From positions 2,451-11,458 of the forward strand of contig JAHDHT010000032.1 of NCBI GenBank assembly GCA_020631175.1: 9,008 bases of DNA, given 5' to 3'. The position numbers were made by a program, and so were the translations under genes. Below the pieces are notes generated by a model. The model was not told the origin of the DNA and did no database searches. It was given only the letters and a program-made list of their open reading frames with translations. The DNA is from Chitinophagales bacterium. GTDB lineage: Bacteria > Bacteroidota > Bacteroidia > Chitinophagales > JAHDHT01. Every line of letters starts with the position of its first letter. Position 1 is the stretch's first letter. Shown one piece after another: positions 1 to 5,854 of the stretch.

Positions 1-1883
1 AGATTAATTGAAATGATACAATCAACTTCTTTATTTTGAAATGCATACTTAAGCGAGTTTGTCATTAATTCTGTAGTTATTAAGCCAATTGGAACAGCAG
101 TGTCAACATCCAAGTTTACTTTCTCCATATTTATGTTTAACTGAACTTTTTCATATTTTGAACCAAAACTGTCAATAATCGCACTGCCAATTGTTTGAAA
201 ATAATCTTTCATTTCAATTGTAGTTAAATCTTTTCCCTGATATAACTTTTGATGAATTAAAGCCATACTTGTAACTCTGTTTTTACTTTCCATAACTGCA
301 TCCAATGCTACTTGGTCATCTATTTCGTTTGATTGTAAACTTAGGAGACTGGAGATAACCTGTAAATTATTTTTTACTCTGTGATGAATTTCTTCTAATA
401 GCATTTGATTTTGCTTATTTTTTAATGATAGTTCATTATTTTTTTCATTTAACAAATTATTATTTAACCTTCTGGTTCTGTTATTTCTGATTACCTGAAA
501 AATTAATAAACCCAAAATTCCCAAAAGACCAAATAGCCAATTTCTTCTTTGATTAGATAACATTATTTGATTTTCGAGTGTAGCCTTTTCACTAACAAAC
601 AATAAGCTGTCTTCAAGTTGCGATTGTTGAAACTCATATTTTAAAGATGTTTGTGTGATATCTTGAATTTTACTTTCATTTAAGAGACTCTCTTTCAAGT
701 CCATATATTCTTTTAGAAATGAAAGTGCCGACTTTGTGTTGTCCATATCCGAATATAAATCGCTTAATCCTTTTAATGCTTGAGATTTATAAGGTGGATT
801 TTTTATTTCATCTGATAATTGAATTGCATTTTCATAAAAGTTTAAAGATTTTGTAAAATTATTTTTTTTGTGATGAATTTCTCCAAGTAGTAATAAACTA
901 TAACAAATTCCTGCTTTATAATCGACTTCTTTCCCCATTTTGTAAGCTTCATTAGCTTTTAATAGTGCAATGTTAAGGGAATCCATATCTATATAAGTAT
1001 AAGCTTGCAGATTTAGAACTTGACTTAATATTAATAATTCTTTACTATTAACTGCACTTTTATAAACTGGTTTGAAAAACTTTAATGCTTTTTTATATTC
1101 TTTTCTATCACTTGCAATTATTCCAAGTTTTAATAAGGCATTTAATTGGTTGTCATCTTGTGAAATTTGTGGGTCGTAAGAAATGATTTGGTGGTATATT
1201 TTTTCTGCTTTTAGTGTATCATTTAAAATTAAATGTAATTCACCTATTTGCAGATCGGTAGTAAACATAGCTATGGTATCTTTCAAATTTTCCTGAATGG
1301 TTCTAGCTTTTTTTAAATAGCTAACAGCGACAGGATAATTGCCTAAATTTGAATTAATAGCACCAATCGCCAGAGAAGTTCGTGCGGCTCTCGATTGATT
1401 TCCAATTTCTAATTCAAGTTTATAAACTTTATTTAATAATCTAATAGCTTCTTCATATTCTCCCTGCAAATATTGTAAAAATGCAATTTCATTTAGCGAC
1501 TTAGCAATCCCTATCTTATGATTAAGCTCTTCAAAAACTTTTAATGCTTTTTCAAACTGTTTTTTAGAATCTGAAAAGTTATTGTCACCGTTATATGCAT
1601 AACCTTTGTTTATGTACCCATAAGCTTTGAGGTCATTTCGATTTAATTCTTTTGCCATTTGTATAGAAATATCAGCAAAGTACAATGAACTATCAGGGTT
1701 CTCATACATATATTCTCTTGCTAATTCACCATATGCTATTTGTGTGGTAGTGTCAATCTTTTCAGCTAATATGACTTTTTTCAATTTAGCAACAGAATTC
1801 AACCAAACAGAATCTTGTTGGGCAAGTGAGCATATTGGTATAAAAATCAGTGTGATTAAAAGTTTAATTAAGTGCTTTACCAT
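1..1883 (-). CDS. TPR-repeat sensor histidine kinase (HisKA_2 type), C-terminus cut by window edge
   Basis: This is a membrane sensor kinase that should phosphorylate a response regulator, most likely the divergent LytTR protein next door. About 627 codons are present. The start ATG (1881-1883) leads into a signal peptide (residues 1-21, ending ICSLAQ). A long run of helical pairs of TPR type follows (about 28-400; for example GEYEEAIRLLNKVYKLELE and KKALKFFKPVYKSA), probably periplasmic. One transmembrane helix comes next (about 449-465, starting WLFGLLGILG), then a charged coiled-coil linker. The phosphoacceptor region reads LLEEIHHRVKNNLQVISSLL, with the likely phospho-histidine at H501 (second His of the pair). 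The ATPase domain begins with an N box, ELMTNSLKYAF (N609); the G boxes lie outside the window. HisKA_2 kinases with N-terminal TPRs are typical of Bacteroidota and usually pair with LytTR regulators. The ligand is unknown. It is unusual that the pair is divergent rather than co-transcribed. Confidence 0.93.
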   Translation of the reverse strand, partial: MVKHLIKLLITLIFIPICSLAQQDSVWLNSVAKLKKVILAEKIDTTTQIAYGELAREYMYENPDSSLYFADISIQMAKELNRNDLKAYGYINKGYAYNGDNNFSDSKKQFEKALKVFEELNHKIGIAKSLNEIAFLQYLQGEYEEAIRLLNKVYKLELEIGNQSRAARTSLAIGAINSNLGNYPVAVSYLKKARTIQENLKDTIAMFTTDLQIGELHLILNDTLKAEKIYHQIISYDPQISQDDNQLNALLKLGIIASDRKEYKKALKFFKPVYKSAVNSKELLILSQVLNLQAYTYIDMDSLNIALLKANEAYKMGKEVDYKAGICYSLLLLGEIHHKKNNFTKSLNFYENAIQLSDEIKNPPYKSQALKGLSDLYSDMDNTKSALSFLKEYMDLKESLLNESKIQDITQTSLKYEFQQSQLEDSLLFVSEKATLENQIMLSNQRRNWLFGLLGILGLLIFQVIRNNRTRRLNNNLLNEKNNELSLKNKQNQMLLEEIHHRVKNNLQVISSLLSLQSNEIDDQVALDAVMESKNRVTSMALIHQKLYQGKDLTTIEMKDYFQTIGSAIIDSFGSKYEKVQLNINMEKVNLDVDTAVPIGLITTELMTNSLKYAFQNKEVDCIISIN

Positions 1884-1996
1884 GATACAGAGTTTAGTAT
1901 ATCATTTGAAAATACAACAATTAGGAGCTATTTTGAATTTTAGTATCTATTGTAGTAGATATTGACCTTAATTTTCGTCAAAAAAAAATCTGAAAA
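1884..1996. promoter_or_regulatory. Divergent promoter region between kinase and response regulator
   Basis: These 113 bp must hold the start signals of both divergent genes. I see no convincing Bacteroidota promoter (TTTG / TAnnTTTG) in either direction. Visible structure: TTTAGTAT occurs twice, at 1893-1900 and 1939-1946. A perfect 6-bp inverted repeat, TATCTA / TAGATA, sits at 1944-1949 and 1956-1961 with a 6-nt spacer. An A-tract (1981-1988) lies just upstream of the regulator start. Any of these could be an operator, but in AT-rich DNA short repeats also arise by chance. Confidence 0.4.
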
Positions 1997-2728
1997 GTGG
2001 AGTTAATTCGTGTCTTAATTGTTGAGGATGAGCTCATTATTGCAGCTCACATTCAACATGTTCTTGAAAACGCAGGCTTTAATGTTCTTGAAATTTTAAC
2101 GAAAGGAGAACAAGTCATCTCATTTATGCATAAAAATCAGGTTGATATTGTTTTAATGGATATTAATTTAGCAGGTGAATTAGACGGAGTAGAAACGGCG
2201 GAAATAATCAATAAGACTTCAAAAACCCCGATTATTTATCTTACAAGTAACAATGATGACCACAATTATGAACGTGCTAAAAGCACTTTTCCGTACGCTT
2301 TTTTAGCTAAACCTTTTAAAGAGAAAGATTTAATAAGATCTTTTGAATTAATCTCACAACGTTTTTTTCAGGAAGATGATTCGACATTCAATAAACAGGA
2401 AAATACAGTATTGTCTGAATCTATATTTATTCGTGACATTGATAAATCACTTAAAATAAAGATTGATGATATTTTATTTCTAGAAGCAGAAAGAAATTAT
2501 TGTAAAATATATACTAAAAATAATAGCTATTTACTATCTGTTCCAATGAAATCTGTTGAAAGCAAAATTAGCTCTAAAAATTTTGTTCGAGTACATCGAT
2601 CTTATATTGCTAATCTTATAAATATAGATAGTTTTAGCCAGAGTTTTTTATTCTTTGATAAGCATAAAGTACCTATCAGTAAGTCTAATCGACAAAATGT
2701 TTTGTCACTTTTAACCGTAATAAAATAG
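1997..2728 (+). CDS. LytTR-family response regulator (REC + LytTR)
   Basis: This is a cytoplasmic transcription factor switched by phosphorylation, 243 residues, a normal length for the family. Residues 3-120 are a receiver domain with the full active site: acidic pair E10/D11, phospho-acceptor D55 (in IVLMDINL), T83 and K105 (in LAKPF). Residues about 143-240 are a LytTR DNA-binding domain; recognisable blocks are IDDILFLEAERNYCKIYT and NFVRVHRSYIANL. The start is GTG at 1997. An in-frame TGA lies only two codons upstream (1991-1993) and the first internal Met is residue 44, so no other common start keeps the receiver fold intact. There is no clear Shine-Dalgarno sequence, as is common in this phylum. 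LytTR proteins bind pairs of roughly 9-bp direct repeats; candidate sites lie at 5585-5636, upstream of the next secreted-protein gene. The probable phosphodonor is the divergent kinase. Confidence 0.95.
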   Translation: MELIRVLIVEDELIIAAHIQHVLENAGFNVLEILTKGEQVISFMHKNQVDIVLMDINLAGELDGVETAEIINKTSKTPIIYLTSNNDDHNYERAKSTFPYAFLAKPFKEKDLIRSFELISQRFFQEDDSTFNKQENTVLSESIFIRDIDKSLKIKIDDILFLEAERNYCKIYTKNNSYLLSVPMKSVESKISSKNFVRVHRSYIANLINIDSFSQSFLFFDKHKVPISKSNRQNVLSLLTVIK

Positions 2729-2731
2729 GCC

Positions 2732-2775
2732 AAGTCATGAAAATGACCCGACCTACTCTCAATAATGAATGACTT
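2732..2775. terminator. Inverted repeats between convergent genes, possible weak terminator
   Basis: The 54 bp between the two convergent stop codons hold nested inverted repeats. GTCAT-GAAA-ATGAC (2734-2747) can form a small tetraloop hairpin. AAGTCAT (2732-2738) also pairs perfectly with ATGACTT (2769-2775). Neither strand has a good T-tract right after the stem, so intrinsic termination would be weak at best. The position between convergent stops is the main reason to propose it. Confidence 0.3.
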
Positions 2776-2782
2776 CGCTATT

Positions 2783-5458
2783 TTACTTTTTTATAAAATA
2801 CTCTTCATCTAAAAATTTAAATCCAATTAAGTTTTCCTGAGATATAATGAATTCAAACTTATCTCCACCCGGGAAATCTTTAAAGTAACAATTTCCAATA
2901 GATGTATCCAGATAATTTTTATCATATACGGGAAGCATAAACCATGAAGCACCGGCTTTATTTTCCCATTGAATTAAGCCATTATCTAATCGTTTAAAGC
3001 TACCTTCATCCCAATCATTAGTTGGGTTGACTAAACTAAAAGTATTTCCAAGTAAGACTTCTTCAAATGACTCAGTATTACCTGTGTTTAAACTTGTTGA
3101 ACTATTGTTGTTATTGGATGAACCAGGGTTTGGTATTTCAAAGTCATCATCTACTGGTATTCCTCTTACCTCCAATTCAGCCATACTTAAATACGTTGAA
3201 CGTGGAACATATAATCTGACGTATCTACCAACAGCATTACCGAAGTATTGACCTCTAAAGTCGGGGTATACATTTTCTGCAAAGAGCTCTCCGTCATCAT
3301 TAGATGAAAATGGTGTTTTCGAAACTTTAATAATACTATTCATTAATCGACCTCGATATAAATCTGTCAAATTATAAATCTCAATAAGTCTGATTTGATG
3401 ATTTTGTCCTAAATCAACTTCCCACCAAGGGTTTTCTTCTAATTTTGTTTCTGCAATATCGTTTTGCTTAGTATGGTCATCAGAAATTCCATCTACTGCT
3501 TTTTCCGGACCTCTATTCGGTAAATGTATACTGCTTTGCTTTGCAGATTTTCCCTTAGCCACATTTGGTAATTTTCCTGAAGTCAGATCTATATCTAAAG
3601 CTTCAAATGTTTGATCTTTAAATCCATCAACAGGTTTACCAATTACCTCTACTTCACAAAAATTCAAAACACCTTTTTTTGTAAGATAAATCCGGACAAA
3701 TCTTCCTCTTTTAAAACCCGGATAAGATCCAACTAAGTCAGGAGTAACCGGACCGGCCCATGAACTTCCATCATTATTTGATTTAAATGGCTCTTCTGAA
3801 ACTCTGATATATAAATCTTCCAATCTATCTTTATATTCATCTGTCACATTGTACAAATTAATTTTACTAATGTCACAAACTTCGCCTAAATCAACTTCCC
3901 ACCATGGGTTATCATCGATATTTGTATGGAAGTAAGGTATTGGTTTTCCGAACTCATCTTGGGAATGCCGGTCTCTAAATTCTCCGTCCACAGCGTATCC
4001 GGGAAAATGCGTATTATGAAAATTTGATGATGATCTACAAATTTTATTTAAGGCCATGTTATTAGGAGATACTTGAATTCTATTTTCGTTATTTCCTATA
4101 ATTGGCTCATTATTTCCACAGTTGGAAGAATTCCAGACAGCCATAAATTCTGTAAAGTCTTTTACTTTAAATAAACCTGATACTTTTTTCGTTGGAATTT
4201 TTCCATTACTTAATTTTATTGGTTCTCCAATACTATTTATTCTTTCATAAATAGCTTCAGTTTTATAATTTACAGTCATTGGTCGACCTAAAATCTGACA
4301 CTCATAATTACAATTCGCAGGTATATCCGCTGATACATCAAGTCCGGCTACTTTTCCTTCCGAAGTGCCATTTGACCAGCTGTTTGAAAAATCCATTGAT
4401 GCACCAACTTCAATTCCTACAGTAGTTTTTACGCTGGCAATTAAAGGACCAGCTTCCATTTCTGCTGTCTTTGATAATGTTAAACTTGTCCCAAAAGCAT
4501 GCTCAAATGTGTGTTCCCAGGTTTTTTCATATGACTTTTCTACACTTAATCCGACACTTGCATCAATATTTCCCTTTGAAATTACACCAGCACCTAAAGG
4601 TTCGAGATTATTGTTTACAGTTTTACTTAATAATATCATGTTAAATTCAGCTAATTTCCAACCAGTTTGAATTATTTTAATACCATTAATTTTATTTTCA
4701 AAACCTGTTTCCTGAGGAGAATATAGTGTCCCATTTCCATCAAATTTATCCATAAATGGAGCTTCTTCATTACTACGTCCTTCGAAATTATCATCATCAT
4801 AAACTAACACTTCAAAATCACCTCTTATATATATGTAATTAAAACAATCCCAACAATCAATTGAATGGTGATTTGGAAAGCTTCCATCTTGAATATTAAC
4901 ATTAAGACCTTGAGCAGTTGGATACCATCCGTCAGTCTCAAGATGTCTAAAGAAATAAGCCGCATTTACAGGACCATTCTCATCGTATTCTTCAGGCATT
5001 AGTCTTTTTATTTTCATCGAAGAAATAATATCTTTTGAAACATCGAGAAATGGATAATATCCCTCTGTAAATAAATATTTTTTTCCTCCAAAGTTTGGGT
5101 TTTCATAAACGATAACTTCAAACCCTCTTGGTACATAAATTGCAGAAGTTTTATCATTCATTTTATCGCCGATGTATGTAATTTTTTCATACTCTCCCTT
5201 ATTGGCGTTGCATTTGAATAATTCAATCTGGTTGCTAAGTGGGGGCGTTTTATGAGGTTCAGGATGTTCATATAAAACTACATTAGCTGTTGAGCCATAT
5301 ACCTTGTCTAAATCACCTTTGTAGGGGTGCCATAATTCATTGAAGTTTTTTTGACTTTGCGCTGCTAATGTGACACTTAATAAAGAGATTATTATTAGAA
5401 ATAGTATTCTCTTTTTTGTACTCGGAGGGATAAAATTTAAATGTAAACTGTTTTTCAT
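2783..5458 (-). CDS. Secreted beta/gamma-crystallin / aerolysin-like / F-type lectin protein, putative pore-forming toxin
   Basis: An 891-residue exported protein. Residues 1-34 are a signal peptide (K16-K17, hydrophobic core to LAAQ). Two beta/gamma-crystallin-like Greek-key segments follow: about 113-150 (FEVIVYENPNFGGKKY) and 215-262 (FEVLVYDDDNFEGR). Residues about 270-440 resemble the aerolysin / ETX-MTX2 fold: Ser/Thr-rich alternating strands, an amphipathic stretch at 336-357 (AGPLIASVKTTVGIEVG) like the membrane-inserting hairpin, then DIPANCNYECQ and PMTVNYKTEAIY. Two F-type lectin domains follow, about 467-607 and 631-766, each with NPWWEVDLG. A Ser/Asn/Thr linker (779-795) leads to an unrecognised domain (796-891). 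Members of these families oligomerise into beta-barrel pores, and F-type lectins bind fucose-like glycans; here both roles are inferred. No type IX secretion tail is evident. Candidate LytTR sites lie 127 bp upstream. The alternative is a non-toxic adhesin. Domain calls for the crystallin and lectin parts are firmer than for the pore region. Confidence 0.75.
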   Translation of the reverse strand: MKNSLHLNFIPPSTKKRILFLIIISLLSVTLAAQSQKNFNELWHPYKGDLDKVYGSTANVVLYEHPEPHKTPPLSNQIELFKCNANKGEYEKITYIGDKMNDKTSAIYVPRGFEVIVYENPNFGGKKYLFTEGYYPFLDVSKDIISSMKIKRLMPEEYDENGPVNAAYFFRHLETDGWYPTAQGLNVNIQDGSFPNHHSIDCWDCFNYIYIRGDFEVLVYDDDNFEGRSNEEAPFMDKFDGNGTLYSPQETGFENKINGIKIIQTGWKLAEFNMILLSKTVNNNLEPLGAGVISKGNIDASVGLSVEKSYEKTWEHTFEHAFGTSLTLSKTAEMEAGPLIASVKTTVGIEVGASMDFSNSWSNGTSEGKVAGLDVSADIPANCNYECQILGRPMTVNYKTEAIYERINSIGEPIKLSNGKIPTKKVSGLFKVKDFTEFMAVWNSSNCGNNEPIIGNNENRIQVSPNNMALNKICRSSSNFHNTHFPGYAVDGEFRDRHSQDEFGKPIPYFHTNIDDNPWWEVDLGEVCDISKINLYNVTDEYKDRLEDLYIRVSEEPFKSNNDGSSWAGPVTPDLVGSYPGFKRGRFVRIYLTKKGVLNFCEVEVIGKPVDGFKDQTFEALDIDLTSGKLPNVAKGKSAKQSSIHLPNRGPEKAVDGISDDHTKQNDIAETKLEENPWWEVDLGQNHQIRLIEIYNLTDLYRGRLMNSIIKVSKTPFSSNDDGELFAENVYPDFRGQYFGNAVGRYVRLYVPRSTYLSMAELEVRGIPVDDDFEIPNPGSSNNNNSSTSLNTGNTESFEEVLLGNTFSLVNPTNDWDEGSFKRLDNGLIQWENKAGASWFMLPVYDKNYLDTSIGNCYFKDFPGGDKFEFIISQENLIGFKFLDEEYFIKK

Positions 5459-5546
5459 TATTGATAATTTTTCTTGTCTACTTTTTGTTAAAATTTCGAC
5501 ACATTAATTAAATAGATAATATTTTAAATTAATCGCGATTGTAAAT

Positions 5547-5554
5547 CAAATATC
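5547..5554 (-). promoter_or_regulatory. Candidate -7 element of the secreted lectin gene
   Basis: On the minus strand these bases read GATATTTG, five of the six defined positions of the Bacteroidota -7 box TAnnTTTG. No TTTG-like -33 box is visible upstream; instead the nearest 21-bp repeat lies about 31-40 bp upstream, as expected for an activator-dependent promoter. Transcription starting near 5541-5543 would give a leader of about 85 nt. This is inference from one short motif. Confidence 0.25.
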
Positions 5555-5584
5555 TGAACCACTTTAATTTTTGGAGTTGTCAGA

Positions 5585-5636
5585 TGTCCGAATGCTTAAG
5601 ATTTCTGACCGAATGAACTAATTCCCTGACCGAAAT
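5585..5636 (-). promoter_or_regulatory. Three direct repeats at exact 21-bp period, candidate LytTR operator
   Basis: Three copies occur on the plus strand: TGTCCGAATG (5585-5594), TGACCGAATG (5606-5615) and TGACCGAAAT (5627-5636). Each is offset by exactly 21 bp, about two helical turns, so all lie on one face of the DNA. On the minus strand the two better copies read TTCGGTCAG, agreeing at 7 of 9 positions with the known LytTR half-site [TA][AC][CA]GTTN[AG][TG]. A 21-bp period equals a 9-bp motif plus the usual 12-bp spacer. The array sits 127 bp upstream of the aerolysin-like gene and 77 bp before a possible plus-strand peptide start. The repeats are seen directly; assigning them to the LytTR regulator at 1997-2728 is inference. 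Confidence 0.6.
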
Positions 5637-5713
5637 AGATGAAATATTTGCCTCTTATCTGTTTAGATATAGCATTTCATAATAAATAATTAAAGATTAT
5701 CGAAGGCGCGAAT

Positions 5714-5779
5714 ATGTTGCTTTTAGATCAGATAGAAGGATTGTTAGAGCGTTTATTAAAAGTTTATAAGGCTCTGTAG
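5714..5779 (+). CDS. Possible 21-residue amphipathic peptide
   Basis: An ATG at 5714 opens a 21-codon frame ending in TAG (5777-5779), with GAAGG 7 nt upstream as a plausible ribosome site. The product starts MLLLDQIEGL and is Leu-rich. Hydrophobic residues at 3, 7, 10, 14, 17 and 21 (plus 4, 11, 15, 18) form one face of a helix. Acidic residues (D5, E8, E12) precede basic ones (R13, K16, K19), a charge order that favours helix formation. The frame is closed by a stop at 5687-5689, so no longer normal gene is hidden. It lies downstream of the phased repeats and its stop codon is inside the 24-bp palindrome. I do not recognise a family. Its size and pattern recall small surface-active peptides such as phenol-soluble modulins, but a frame this short can easily be chance. 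Confidence 0.25.
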   Translation: MLLLDQIEGLLERLLKVYKAL

Positions 5780-5800
5780 GGTCGAATTAATTCGACCCTA
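5777..5800. repeat. Perfect 24-bp palindrome
   Basis: TAGGGTCGAATT followed directly by its exact reverse complement, with no spacer and no mismatch. As RNA it could form a stem of about 10 bp with a small loop. On the plus strand it overlaps the stop of the possible small peptide and is followed by an A-tract, not a T-tract, so it is not a standard terminator there. On the minus strand it lies just past the T-tract of the terminator at 5802-5834 and could act as a second hairpin. A dimeric protein site is equally possible. Confidence 0.6.
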
Positions 5801-5801
5801 T

Positions 5802-5834
5802 AAAAAAAGCGCTGACACAAAAGTGCAGCGCTTT
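5802..5834 (-). terminator. Rho-independent terminator of the coiled-coil gene
   Basis: Read on the minus strand, AAAGCGCTG (5826-5834) pairs perfectly with CAGCGCTTT (5806-5814). The stem continues through CAC/GTG (one bulged base at 5815) to a 4-base loop. Seven consecutive T residues follow (minus-strand complement of 5802-5808). It begins 20 nt after the stop codon of the gene at 5855-8473 and separates that gene from the secreted lectin gene, so the two are unlikely to form one operon. Confidence 0.9.
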
Positions 5835-5854
5835 ACCAATTTATAATAAATCTA

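Larger units (their letters stand above)
5459..5854. other. 396-bp intergenic region with regulatory repeats, possible small gene and terminator
   Basis: This stretch lies between two minus-strand genes. Reading from low to high coordinates it holds the leader and likely promoter of the secreted lectin gene, a 10-bp palindrome AATCGCGATT (5531-5540), three phased direct repeats (5585-5636), a possible short plus-strand peptide frame (5714-5779), a 24-bp perfect palindrome (5777-5800) and the terminator of the upstream coiled-coil gene (5802-5834). The density of ordered signals is high for an AT-rich spacer. Confidence 0.8.

Noticed and set aside
1818..1883. Lipoprotein signal at the kinase N-terminus (Cys in FIPICSLAQ)
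   Set aside because: The residues before Cys (I-P-I) do not fit a lipobox, and an ordinary signal peptide ending in LAQ fits better.
1627..1965. Open plus-strand frame of 112 codons opposite the start of the kinase gene
   Set aside because: It is antisense to the signal peptide and first TPRs of a clear coding region and its product has no recognisable domain.
1963..1980. TGACC (1963-1967) and TTTCGTCA (1973-1980) before the regulator gene as autoregulatory copies of the 21-bp repeat motif
   Set aside because: Each matches only part of the motif, they face opposite ways and lack the 21-bp spacing, so chance is as likely.
3027..4670. Plus-strand open frames (3027-3251, 4365-4670) opposite the secreted lectin gene
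   Set aside because: They lie wholly inside well-supported domains on the minus strand and show no family features of their own.
5585..5636. The three 21-bp-spaced repeats as a mini CRISPR array or plasmid iterons
   Set aside because: The conserved core is only about 8-10 bp, far too short for CRISPR, and no cas or replication gene is near. Operator half-sites explain the phasing better.
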